From contig NZ_JAQTWL010000003.1 in NCBI RefSeq assembly GCF_028689295.1, positions 122,569 to 186,568 of the forward strand: 64,000 nucleotides of DNA, in the 5' to 3' direction. Source of the DNA: Rhodoferax sp. Lineage in GTDB: Bacteria > Pseudomonadota > Gammaproteobacteria > Burkholderiales > Burkholderiaceae_C. The notes under the pieces are model-generated. The model did not search any database, had not been told where the DNA came from, and worked only from the letters and a program-made list of their open reading frames with translations. Shown here piece by piece: positions 18,931 to 26,520 of the stretch (positions within the stretch are counted from its first letter, which is position 1; every line of letters begins with the position of its first letter). A program made the position numbers and the translations under genes.

Positions 18931-19550
18931 TGCCTTTGCCCGAAACTGCCATGAGCAGCGCGCTCGACGAAGAAACCGCCCGTGCCGAGCTGTATGGCCT
19001 GCTGGCCCAGCTTTACTACGCGCCGCCTGCGCCGGAACTGCTGACCAAGCTGCGGGCTGCTGCCACCGAGGCCCCGGCTGCCGGTGGCTTTCTGGAAGAG
19101 CCCTGGCGTGCGTTGGTGGGCGTGGCGCGTGATCTGCCTGATGACGTCATTGCCGATGAATACAACGCCCTGTTCGGCGGTGTCGGCAAGCCCGAGGTCT
19201 ATCTCTATGGCTCGCACTACCTGAGCGGGTTCCTCAACGAAAAGCCACTGGCACGGCTGCGCACCGAACTCGCCAGCCTGGGTTTGACGCGTGATGACGC
19301 CATGTCCGACACCGAGGACCACATCGCCTACCTGTGCGAGGTGATGCGCTACCTGATTGCCGGCGACGATGTGGCAGTGGTCAACCTGGCGCGTCAGCGA
19401 GGCTTTTTTGCCGGGCACCTGCAACCCTGGGCCGTGCCACTGTGCGACGCCATTGCCCAGCACCCCAAGGCGCGTTTTTATGCCGCGTTGGCCGAATTGA
19501 CCCGTGCCTTTGCCAGTGTGGAAGCGCAGGGCTTTGACATGCTGGACTGA
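18927..19550 (+). CDS. TorD/DmsD-family molybdoenzyme maturation chaperone
   Basis: An all-helical 207-residue cytoplasmic chaperone that, by family, binds the Tat leader or apo-form of a molybdoenzyme until the cofactor is inserted; the target here is presumably FdhA. Family signs are the helical start RAELYGLLAQLYYAPP, the central EYNALFGGVGKPEVYLYGSHY and the EDHIAYLCEVMRYLI segment. The ATG at 18927 overlaps the preceding stop (ATGA). An internal Met at 18951 is a less likely alternative. It is the last gene before a 156-base gap carrying a candidate promoter. Confidence 0.87.
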   Translation: MMPLPETAMSSALDEETARAELYGLLAQLYYAPPAPELLTKLRAAATEAPAAGGFLEEPWRALVGVARDLPDDVIADEYNALFGGVGKPEVYLYGSHYLSGFLNEKPLARLRTELASLGLTRDDAMSDTEDHIAYLCEVMRYLIAGDDVAVVNLARQRGFFAGHLQPWAVPLCDAIAQHPKARFYAALAELTRAFASVEAQGFDMLD

Positions 19551-19575
19551 TCAGCATGCGTCACGTTCGAGCGTC

Positions 19576-19600
19576 GTCACCCAGTTGTCGTGCTGGTGAC
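19576..19600. repeat. Imperfect inverted repeat downstream of the TorD-like gene
   Basis: GTCACCCAG and CTGGTGAC face each other across eight bases; the arms pair except for one bulged C. There is no following T-run, so a Rho-independent terminator is doubtful. It lies 20 bases upstream of the candidate -35 box of the structural fdh genes and could equally be an operator. Confidence 0.4.
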
Positions 19601-19619
19601 AGCATAGGGAAATACCCCA

Positions 19620-19648
19620 TTGAACAAGCGCCTGCATGTTGTTAGATT
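19620..19648 (+). promoter_or_regulatory. Candidate sigma-70 promoter of the fdh structural genes
   Basis: TTGAAC at 19620-19625 and TAGATT at 19643-19648 are separated by 17 bases, and no coding frame crosses the site. It would produce a leader of about 50 bases before the Tat-peptide gene. This is a pattern match only. Confidence 0.4.
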
Positions 19649-19706
19649 CGGACGCATCAAAGCTATGTTCCTGAGTTCATAAGCTTTTCACCTGAGGAGT
19701 CTTTTT

Positions 19707-19916
19707 ATGCCTTCATCCCCTTCCAAAGTATCACGACGCACCCTATTTGCCGGCGCAGGCATGGCGGGCGCACTGGCCGCTGCCGTCAGTGTTTTGCCGT
19801 CTGTCAAGGCGCTGCCCGAGGCGGCTGCGCCACTGCCACGCGCCAAGCCCGCAAAGGGCGGTGGGTACGCCTTGAGCGAGCACGTCAAGCACTATTACCA
19901 GACGGCACGCGTCTGA
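19707..19916 (+). CDS. Small Tat-signal protein of the formate dehydrogenase region
   Basis: A 69-residue protein with a twin-arginine leader (SRRTLFAGAGMAGALAAAV at residues 9-27). A short Pro/Lys-rich mature part ends in YALSEHVKHYYQTARV. This corresponds to the family described only as formate dehydrogenase region Tat target. An AGGAGT ribosome site lies ahead of the ATG. It precedes fdhA and is probably co-transcribed. The mature peptide, about 35 residues, has no cysteine or cofactor motif; a structural or assembly role with FdhA in the periplasm is inference. Confidence 0.85.
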   Translation: MPSSPSKVSRRTLFAGAGMAGALAAAVSVLPSVKALPEAAAPLPRAKPAKGGGYALSEHVKHYYQTARV

Positions 19917-19964
19917 TCAGTTGGGGTCAGAGCACGTCGCTTCGTGAGTGGTCTGACCCACAAA
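19916..19964 (+). repeat. 49-bp dispersed palindromic repeat, copy 1
   Basis: The element starts with the last base of the preceding stop codon. It contains GGGTCAGAGCAC facing GTGGTCTGACCC, with a single mismatch in the 12-bp arms. A second copy at 56539-56587 matches at 47 of 49 positions. Its spacing puts it just upstream of the fdhA ribosome site, where a hairpin might affect expression of fdhA relative to the small gene. REP-type element; no associated transposase in the window. Confidence 0.8.
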
Positions 19965-19989
19965 AAATCAAGTTTTTTCGGAGACTCCC

Positions 19990-22950
19990 ATGTTGTTAAC
20001 CAAGAAATCCGGTGCCCCTGGTGCAGCGCGCACAACGTTTGTTCACAGCTTGCGTCGTGGCCTGAGCCAGGCCCTGCCCACCATGGACCGACGCGCCTTC
20101 TTGCGCCGCTCGGGTCTGGGCGTGGGGGTCGGGCTGGCCGCGTCGCAGCTCACGCTGGTGAAAAAAGCCGGTGCCGCCACCGGCAAGGTGGCGGTGGGCG
20201 AAGGCAAGATCGAGGTCAAACGCACGGTCTGCACCCATTGCTCGGTGGGCTGTGCGGTCGATGCGGTGGTGGAAAACGGGGTTTGGGTGCGGCAGGAGCC
20301 GGTGTTCGATTCGCCCATCAACCTCGGTGCGCACTGCGCCAAAGGGGCGGCCTTGCGCGAGCACGGCCATGGCGAGTTCCGCCTGCGTTATCCCATGAAG
20401 CTGGTGGACGGCAAGTACCAGCGCATCAGCTGGGACGTTGCCTTGAACGAGATCAGCGCCAAAATGCTGGAGCTGAAAAAAGCCAGCGGCCCCGACAGCG
20501 TGTACTTTGTGGGGTCCAGCAAACACAACAACGAGCAGTCGTACCTGATGCGCAAGTTTGTCAGCTTCTGGGGCACCAACAACTGCGACCACCAGGCGCG
20601 CATTTGCCACAGCACCACGGTGGCCGGCGTGGCCAACACCTGGGGTTATGGCGCCATGACCAATTCGTACAACGACATGCAAAACAGCAAGTGCGCGTTG
20701 TACATCGGCTCCAACGCGGCCGAGGCGCACCCGGTGAGCCTGTTGCACATGTTGCACGCCAAGGAAACCGGCACCAAGATGATCGTGGTGGACCCGCGTT
20801 TCACCCGCACGGCAGCCAAGGCTGACGAATACGTGCGCATCCGCTCGGGCTCCGACATCGCCTTTTTGTTTGGCGTGTTGCACCATGTGTTCAAAAACGG
20901 TTGGGAAGACAAGCAGTACATCAACGACCGCGTTTATGGCATGGACAAGGTCAAGGCCGATGTGATGGCCAACTGGACCCCGGACAAGGTGGAAGAAGTG
21001 TGTGGTGTCAAGGAAGAGCAAGTCTTCAAGGTGGCCAAGATGATGGCCGACAACCGCCCCAGCACGCTGGTGTGGTGCATGGGGCAAACGCAGCACAGCA
21101 TCGGCAACGCCATGGTGCGTGCCTCGTGTATTCTGCAGCTGGCGTTGGGCAACGTGGGCAAGAGCGGCGGCGGCACCAACATCTTCCGCGGCCACGACAA
21201 CGTGCAGGGTGCCACCGACGTCGGCCCCAACCCCGATTCATTGCCCGGTTACTACGGTATCGTCGAAGGCTCCTGGAAGCATTACGCCAAAGTGTGGGGC
21301 GTGGACTACGAGTGGATCAAAAAACAGTTCGCTTCGCCCGCCATGATGACCAAACCCGGCATCACCGTGTCGCGCTGGATCGACGGTGTGCTGGAAAAGA
21401 ACGAGCTGATCGACCAGGACAGCAACCTGCGCGGCGTTTTCTACTGGGGTCATGCGCCCAACTCGCAAACGCGCGGGCTGGAGATGAAGCGCGCCATGGA
21501 CAAGCTCGATTTGCTGGTGGTGGTGGACCCATACCCGAGCGCCACCGCCGCCATGGCCGCCATGCCGGGCAAGCCTGAAGATTTGAATCCGAACCGCGCG
21601 GTGTATCTGCTACCCGCTTGCACGCAGTTTGAAACCAGTGGTTCGGTGACAGCGTCCAACCGCTCCTTGCAATGGCGTGAAAAAGTGATCGAGCCTCTGT
21701 GGGAGTCTCGCTCAGACCACATGATCATGCAGCAATTTGCCGACAAGCTGGGCTTTGGCAAAGAGCTCTCGGTCAACTACAAGATGCAAAAAGTGAACGG
21801 CATGGACGAACCCACGCCCGAGAGCATCTTGAGCGAAATCAACACCGCCACCTGGACCATCGGCTACACCGGCCAAAGCCCGGATCGCCTCAAAGCGCAC
21901 ATGCGCAACATGAGCGCGTTCGACGTCAAAACGCTGCGCTGCAAGGGCACGGTCAAGGACAAGGTGACAGGTTATGACATGACCGGCGACTACTTTGGCT
22001 TGCCCTGGCCCTGCTACGGCACCCCGGAGCTCAAGCACCCCGGCTCGCCCAACCTGTACGACACCTCCAAACACGTCATGGATGGCGGCGGCAACTTCCG
22101 CGCCAACTTCGGCGTTGAAAAAGACGGTGTGAATTTGCTGGCCGAAGATGGTTCGCATTCGCTGGGCGCGGACATCACCACCGGTTACCCGGAGTTCGAC
22201 CATGTGCTGCTCAAAAAGCTCGGCTGGTGGAGCGATCTGACCGAGGCCGAGCAAAAAGCCGCCGAGGGCAAAAACTGGAAGACCGACCTCTCCGGCGGCA
22301 TCCAGCGTGTGGTGCTCAAGGTGCATGGCTGCCATGTGTTCGGCAACGCCAAGGCACGCGCCGTGGTGTGGAATTTTCCCGATGCCATTCCCAAGCATCG
22401 CGAACCGCTGTATGGCATTCGCCCCGACTTGGTGGCCAAGTACCCCACGCACGACGACAAGAAAGCTTTCTGGCGCTTGCCCACACTGTACAAAACGGTG
22501 CAAGACAAAAATGTCGCGGACAAGGTGCACGAGAAATTCCCGTTCATCATGACCTCGGGCCGCTTGACCGAGTACGAGGGCGGCGGCGAGGAAACCCGCT
22601 CCAACCCCTGGCTGGCCGAATTGCAGCAGGAGATGTTCATCGAGATCAACCCCAAGGTGGCGGCGGACAAAGGCATTCGCAACGGCGAGCGCGCCTGGGT
22701 GTCTACCCCCACCGGGGCGCGCCTCAACGTGCAGGCGCTGGTCACCGAGCGCGTCGGGCCCGACACGGTGTTCATGCCGTTCCATTTTTCTGGTCGCTGG
22801 CAGGGCGCTGACATGCTGGCCTATTACCCGGCCGGTGCGGCCCCTGTGGTGCGCGGCGAGGCCATCAACACCGCGACCACCTACGGGTATGACAGCGTGA
22901 CCATGATGCAGGAAACCAAGACCACCGTCTGCAACATCGAGAGAGCGTGA
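19990..22950 (+). CDS. fdhA: Formate dehydrogenase catalytic subunit alpha (molybdopterin, Cys type)
   Basis: Oxidises formate to CO2 on the periplasmic side of the membrane. The 986-residue protein has a long N-region and a Tat motif around R34-R35 (DRRAFLRRSG). A [4Fe-4S] site is made by C81, C84, C88 and C116, and C206 in RICHSTT occupies the position of selenocysteine in E. coli FdnG. The codon is TGC, so no selenocysteine is needed. The molybdopterin guanine dinucleotide domains follow, including the C-terminal dinucleotide-binding fold. ATG 19990 is used; a second Met (20083) lies just ahead of the Tat motif. FdhB and FdhC are encoded immediately downstream. Confidence 0.95.
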   Translation: MLLTKKSGAPGAARTTFVHSLRRGLSQALPTMDRRAFLRRSGLGVGVGLAASQLTLVKKAGAATGKVAVGEGKIEVKRTVCTHCSVGCAVDAVVENGVWVRQEPVFDSPINLGAHCAKGAALREHGHGEFRLRYPMKLVDGKYQRISWDVALNEISAKMLELKKASGPDSVYFVGSSKHNNEQSYLMRKFVSFWGTNNCDHQARICHSTTVAGVANTWGYGAMTNSYNDMQNSKCALYIGSNAAEAHPVSLLHMLHAKETGTKMIVVDPRFTRTAAKADEYVRIRSGSDIAFLFGVLHHVFKNGWEDKQYINDRVYGMDKVKADVMANWTPDKVEEVCGVKEEQVFKVAKMMADNRPSTLVWCMGQTQHSIGNAMVRASCILQLALGNVGKSGGGTNIFRGHDNVQGATDVGPNPDSLPGYYGIVEGSWKHYAKVWGVDYEWIKKQFASPAMMTKPGITVSRWIDGVLEKNELIDQDSNLRGVFYWGHAPNSQTRGLEMKRAMDKLDLLVVVDPYPSATAAMAAMPGKPEDLNPNRAVYLLPACTQFETSGSVTASNRSLQWREKVIEPLWESRSDHMIMQQFADKLGFGKELSVNYKMQKVNGMDEPTPESILSEINTATWTIGYTGQSPDRLKAHMRNMSAFDVKTLRCKGTVKDKVTGYDMTGDYFGLPWPCYGTPELKHPGSPNLYDTSKHVMDGGGNFRANFGVEKDGVNLLAEDGSHSLGADITTGYPEFDHVLLKKLGWWSDLTEAEQKAAEGKNWKTDLSGGIQRVVLKVHGCHVFGNAKARAVVWNFPDAIPKHREPLYGIRPDLVAKYPTHDDKKAFWRLPTLYKTVQDKNVADKVHEKFPFIMTSGRLTEYEGGGEETRSNPWLAELQQEMFIEINPKVAADKGIRNGERAWVSTPTGARLNVQALVTERVGPDTVFMPFHFSGRWQGADMLAYYPAGAAPVVRGEAINTATTYGYDSVTMMQETKTTVCNIERA

Positions 22951-22958
22951 AACCTTGC

Positions 22959-22997
22959 GGGACAGACCAAGATTTGTGCAGCAAATTTGCTCTGTCC
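22959..22997 (+). repeat. Imperfect inverted repeat between fdhA and fdhB
   Basis: GGGACAGAC..ATTTG faces CAAATTTGCTCTGTCC across a four-base loop, with one mismatch and one bulge. It lies in the 68-base gap between fdhA and fdhB and leaves the fdhB ribosome site (TTAGGAG) free. It resembles REP hairpins and might stabilise the upstream fdhA message or cause partial termination. Confidence 0.6.
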
Positions 22998-23018
22998 TCA
23001 ACTGATTAGGAGAAAAAC

Positions 23019-23651
23019 ATGGCCCGTATGAAATTTGTTTGCGATGCAGAGCGCTGTATCGAATGCAACGGTTGCGTCACCGCCTGCAAGAACGAGCACG
23101 AAGTGCCCTGGGGTGTGAACCGCCGCCGCGTCGTCACCTTGAACGACGGGGTGCCCGGTGAAAAATCCATCTCGGTGGCCTGCATGCATTGCTCGGACGC
23201 GCCCTGCATGGCGGTGTGCCCGGTCAACTGCTTTTACCGTACCGACGAGGGCGTGGTGCTGCACGACAAGGACGTGTGCATCGGCTGTGGTTACTGTTCT
23301 TATGCCTGCCCGTTTGGCGCGCCGCAGTTTCCATCGCAAGGCACGTTTGGTGTGCGCGGCAAGATGGACAAGTGCACCTTCTGCGCCGGTGGCCCGGAGG
23401 CCAACGGCAGCCAGGCCGAGTTCGAGAAATATGGCCGCAACCGCCTGGCCGAGGGCAAATTGCCCGCCTGCGCCGAAATGTGCTCCACCAAGGCCCTGAT
23501 GGCCGGTGATGGCGACGTGGTGGCCGACATCTTCCGCAACCGCGTGTTGCGCCGTGGCAAGGGTGCCGAAGTGTGGGGCTGGGGCACCGCCTACGGGTCC
23601 AAACAGGCTGGCCAACCCGGCGTGGCCGCCCCTGAAGGAGCGAAATCATGA
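23019..23651 (+). CDS. fdhB: Formate dehydrogenase iron-sulfur subunit beta
   Basis: Electron-transfer subunit linking FdhA to the cytochrome. The 210-residue protein has sixteen cysteines in four clusters: C13/C16/C19/C23, C55/C58/C63/C67, C87/C90/C93/C97, and C119/C122/C151/C155, enough for four [4Fe-4S] centres. There is no own signal peptide, so it presumably rides with the Tat-exported FdhA. Unlike E. coli FdnH it has no C-terminal membrane helix, as in the FDH3 type of Campylobacter and Shewanella. The stop overlaps the start of the lipoprotein gene (ATGA). Confidence 0.94.
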   Translation: MARMKFVCDAERCIECNGCVTACKNEHEVPWGVNRRRVVTLNDGVPGEKSISVACMHCSDAPCMAVCPVNCFYRTDEGVVLHDKDVCIGCGYCSYACPFGAPQFPSQGTFGVRGKMDKCTFCAGGPEANGSQAEFEKYGRNRLAEGKLPACAEMCSTKALMAGDGDVVADIFRNRVLRRGKGAEVWGWGTAYGSKQAGQPGVAAPEGAKS

Positions 23652-23869
23652 AAGCCATTATTTTTGCTGCAGCATTGGTGGCCGGTTTAGCGGCTTGCGG
23701 CGACAAACCCCAGGCCCTCGAGACCAACAAGCACGATGCACCGGCTTACGCCGGCACCGGCAAGGCGTTTGCCAATCCAGGCTGGAAACCGGGTGACAAA
23801 GCCAGTTGGGAGTCGCAGCTGAAAGCGCGCAACCAGTACGGTCAAAACGACTACACCCGCATGAACTGA
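23648..23869 (+). CDS. Small lipoprotein in the formate dehydrogenase operon
   Basis: A 73-residue protein with a short signal peptide and lipobox LAAC at residues 14-17, so probably lipid-anchored. The mature part (GDKPQALETNKHD.. to QYGQNDYTRMN) is hydrophilic with W46 and W54 and no cofactor motif. Its start overlaps the fdhB stop and fdhC follows 13 bases later. Genes of this type are found in related fdh operons but I know no assigned function. A tether or assembly role at the membrane face of the FdhABC complex is inference. Confidence 0.75.
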   Translation: MKAIIFAAALVAGLAACGDKPQALETNKHDAPAYAGTGKAFANPGWKPGDKASWESQLKARNQYGQNDYTRMN

Positions 23870-23882
23870 GCTGGAGGCCACC

Positions 23883-25067
23883 ATGATCAAAGCCTTTTCA
23901 GTTGTCGCCGCGCTGGCCCTGTGTTGGGGCAGCGCCGTGGCCCAAAACACACCTGCCGCCGCACCTGCACCTGCAGCCGTGGCGGCACCCGCTGCGGAAA
24001 TGTCTGGCATCCAGAGCCAGAACATCGCCGATGTCAAGCCCGATGCCAGCCAGGAGCCGGGTTATGCCAACCAGACCAACGGCGAGCGCGCGCGCGTGCA
24101 ACCCGGCAACAACGCGCCCATGTGGCGCCAGGTGGGGTCGGGCGTGGCGGGCTACAGCAGCCTGCCCAAATCCCAGGCACCCGAGGCCGGCGTGCTGATC
24201 CAGCCTTTTGTGCAATACCCGGGTTCGCGCCTGACCAATGCCGGCGAGGCCTGGCGCCAGGTGCGCAACAACTGGATCATTCCCTATGGCGGCTCACTGG
24301 TGCTGATCGTGCTGGTGGCGATTGGCCTGTTTCACTGGCGCATCGGCCCGATGGTGGCGCACGAGGAATACACCGGGCGCAAGGTCGAGCGCTTTACGCC
24401 GTTCGAGCGCGCTGCCCACTGGGCCAATGCGATTGCTTTCGTCATCCTGGCCGTGTCTGGCGTGGTGATGGCCTTTGGCAAGTTTTTCCTGTTGCCAATT
24501 ATGGGCACCACCCTGTTCGGCTGGTTGGCGTATGCGCTCAAGAACGCGCACAACTTTGCCGGCCCGCTGTTCGCGGTCTCCTTGGCTGTGGTCATCATCA
24601 CCTTCATGCGCGACAACCTGCCAGCCAAGGGCGACCTTGAATGGTTCCTCAAAGGCGGCGGGCTGATCGAGGGCAAAGAGGTCAAGTCCGGCCGCTTCAA
24701 TGGCGGTGAAAAGGTCACCTATTGGGGCGGCGTGTTTGGTTTGGGACTGGTCGCGGTGCTGACCGGCCTGTTCCTGAACCACTTGCTGCCCGTGTTTGAT
24801 TACAGCCGCAGCAACATGCAAATCGGCCTGATGCTGCACGCCGTGTCCAACGTTGCCATGATCTGCATGTTTCTGGGCCACATTTACATGGGCACGCTGG
24901 GCACCAAGGACGCCTATGAGGGCATGCGCACCGGTTACGTCGATGAAGGTTGGGCCAAGGCGCATCATGAGCTTTGGTACGATGACATCAAGGCCGGCAA
25001 GATTCCGGCGCAGCGTGCAGCTGTGGGCGCAGCAGCGGCCCCGGCGGGCAATCCGGTTCAAGTGTGA
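23883..25067 (+). CDS. fdhC: Formate dehydrogenase cytochrome b556 subunit gamma
   Basis: Inner-membrane di-haem cytochrome that passes electrons to quinone. The 394-residue protein is longer than E. coli FdnI (217) because of a signal peptide (1-21), an Ala/Pro-rich linker and a periplasmic N-terminal region of about 110 residues. One extra hydrophobic segment near residues 135-155 precedes the four-helix core. Haem-ligand candidates are the histidines in RAAHWANA, KNAHNFAG, LMLHAVSN and FLGHIYMG. The C-terminus is Ala-rich. It follows the lipoprotein gene by 13 bases. Confidence 0.93.
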   Translation: MIKAFSVVAALALCWGSAVAQNTPAAAPAPAAVAAPAAEMSGIQSQNIADVKPDASQEPGYANQTNGERARVQPGNNAPMWRQVGSGVAGYSSLPKSQAPEAGVLIQPFVQYPGSRLTNAGEAWRQVRNNWIIPYGGSLVLIVLVAIGLFHWRIGPMVAHEEYTGRKVERFTPFERAAHWANAIAFVILAVSGVVMAFGKFFLLPIMGTTLFGWLAYALKNAHNFAGPLFAVSLAVVIITFMRDNLPAKGDLEWFLKGGGLIEGKEVKSGRFNGGEKVTYWGGVFGLGLVAVLTGLFLNHLLPVFDYSRSNMQIGLMLHAVSNVAMICMFLGHIYMGTLGTKDAYEGMRTGYVDEGWAKAHHELWYDDIKAGKIPAQRAAVGAAAAPAGNPVQV

Positions 25068-25086
25068 CACCGTTGGAGACATTCCC

Positions 25087-25458
25087 ATGAACAAGATGAT
25101 GAAAACCCTGAGTGCCGCCTTTGCGCTGGCGCTGATGAGTTCTGTGGCTTTTGCCAAGCTGCCCGCGCCTTCAGATGAAGCCAAGGCCAAGGCGGCTGAA
25201 GCGGCGGCCAAAACCGCGTGGACGGGCAAAGTGGATGGCTTCAAGCTGTGCAAGGCGCAAGACAAAGTGGTTGCTCACTACAAAAAAGTGCCTGTCGCCA
25301 AAGAGGCCAAAGCGCCCGTCAAGGGGGCAGCCGCTGCAGCACCAGCCAGTTCTTGTGCTGACCCCGGCCCGTTTGTCTATCCACCGGCGGGTGCCGCTCC
25401 CGCCGCTGCTGCCGCACCCGCTGCGCCCAAAGTGGCTGAACCAGCCAAAAAATCCTGA
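25087..25458 (+). CDS. Small periplasmic Ala/Pro-rich protein with a cysteine pair
   Basis: A 123-residue protein with a clear signal peptide (cleavage after AFA at residue 23). The mature part is mainly Ala, Lys and Pro with just two cysteines, C55 (FKLCKAQ) and C90 (SSCADPG), the latter in a conserved-looking GPFVYPP context. The pair may form a disulfide or bind a metal. It lies between fdhC and fdhD with 19- and 2-base gaps, so it is very likely part of the operon. I do not recognise a family with known function. The ATG at 25087 follows GGAGAC; a frame upstream to 24916 lies inside fdhC and is discarded. Confidence 0.75.
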   Translation: MNKMMKTLSAAFALALMSSVAFAKLPAPSDEAKAKAAEAAAKTAWTGKVDGFKLCKAQDKVVAHYKKVPVAKEAKAPVKGAAAAAPASSCADPGPFVYPPAGAAPAAAAAPAAPKVAEPAKKS

Positions 25459-25460
25459 GC

Positions 25461-26369
25461 TTGCTGCCCCGACTCACCCAGGCCCGCGCGCCGCTGACGC
25501 GCGAGGTATCGGTCGTCAACGAGTTTGGTGCGTCCGACACCGTGTCCATCCCGGCCGAACGTGCGCTCACGGTTTACGTGGACAAACGTGAATTGGTCAC
25601 GCTTATGACGCTGGGCGCGCACCCCGAATTGCTGGTGCTGGGCTTTTTGCGCAACCAGCGGCTGGTGGCCAGCGTGGCCGAGGTCGAGTCCATCACGGTC
25701 GATTGGGACGTTGGCGCCGCCGCCGTCAAAACCCGCCAGGGCATCTCGGACATCGAGGCGCGCACCGCCCGCCGCGTGGTCACCACCGGCTGTGGTCAAG
25801 GCAGCATATTTGGCGACTTGATGGCCGAGGTGGCGAGCATCACCTTGCCCGCAGCCACGCTCTCGCAAGCCGACTTGTACGGCATTGTCAACGCCATCCG
25901 GCTGCAGGAAACCACCTACAAATCGTCCGGTTCGGTGCATGGCTGCGCGCTGTTTCGCGGGCCGGAAATGCTGGTGTTCGTCGAAGACGTGGGCCGCCAC
26001 AACGCCATCGACACCATTGCCGGCTGGATGTGGATGAATCCGGAACAAAAAATGTCGGGCGCTGACAAGGTGTTCTACACCACGGGACGACTCACCAGCG
26101 AGATGGTCATCAAGTCGGCGCAAATGGGTGTGCCGATCGTGGTGTCGCGCAGCGGCATCACGCAAATGGGGCTGGACGTGGCCCAGCGGTTGGGCCTGTG
26201 CACCATCGGCCGCGCCACCAACAAGCGCTTCCTGTGCTACAGCGCGGCCCATCGGCTGCAGTTGCAGCCCGAACTGGCAGGAGCGCGTGTTGCGGCGCTG
26301 AATGCCGATCTGGATTCGTCATCGCGCTCCGCTTTTCGTGAACAAATTCCGTCATTGCGAACGAAGTGA
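25461..26369 (+). CDS. fdhD: FdhD sulfurtransferase for formate dehydrogenase cofactor
   Basis: Delivers sulfur from a cysteine desulfurase to the molybdenum cofactor of formate dehydrogenase. Family motifs are HPELLVLGFL near residue 55, the sulfur-carrying C111 in TTGCGQGS, SGSVHGCALF, VGRHNAID and FYTTGRLTSEMV. E. coli FdhD has a CxxC; here only one Cys is present, which is common. The start is TTG at 25461, two bases after the previous stop, implying coupling. The last ~6-8 residues and the TGA come from a dispersed repeat (26350-26422), so the C-terminus has been overwritten. The total of 302 residues is slightly long for the family. Confidence 0.92.
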   Translation: MLPRLTQARAPLTREVSVVNEFGASDTVSIPAERALTVYVDKRELVTLMTLGAHPELLVLGFLRNQRLVASVAEVESITVDWDVGAAAVKTRQGISDIEARTARRVVTTGCGQGSIFGDLMAEVASITLPAATLSQADLYGIVNAIRLQETTYKSSGSVHGCALFRGPEMLVFVEDVGRHNAIDTIAGWMWMNPEQKMSGADKVFYTTGRLTSEMVIKSAQMGVPIVVSRSGITQMGLDVAQRLGLCTIGRATNKRFLCYSAAHRLQLQPELAGARVAALNADLDSSSRSAFREQIPSLRTK

Positions 26370-26422
26370 AGCAATCCATGAATTCAAAACTGCCTGGACT
26401 GCCGCGCTTCGCTCGCAGTGAC
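26350..26422 (+). repeat. CGTCATTGCGA-type dispersed palindromic repeat, copy 1
   Basis: The element opens with CGTCATTGCGAACG and ends with GCTCGCAGTGAC, an imperfect palindrome; internal GAAGCAATCCATG matches the complement of the right half with a few mismatches. Copies at 33414-33491 and 34870-34947 share the same outer and inner blocks. Its left end lies inside the fdhD reading frame and supplies the stop codon. Confidence 0.85.
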
Positions 26423-26520
26423 AAAGTTTTATTGATCTGAGGTGTCCAAACACGCCCGCCGTGTCGGGTTGCTGAACCCGCCTGGCCCCGGCTTTTCCCT
26501 GAGTGCGCTATCGTTGCGCC

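Noticed and set aside
20605..20607. Possible selenocysteine site in FdhA
   Set aside because: The codon at the active-site position is TGC (Cys), and no in-frame TGA interrupts the gene.
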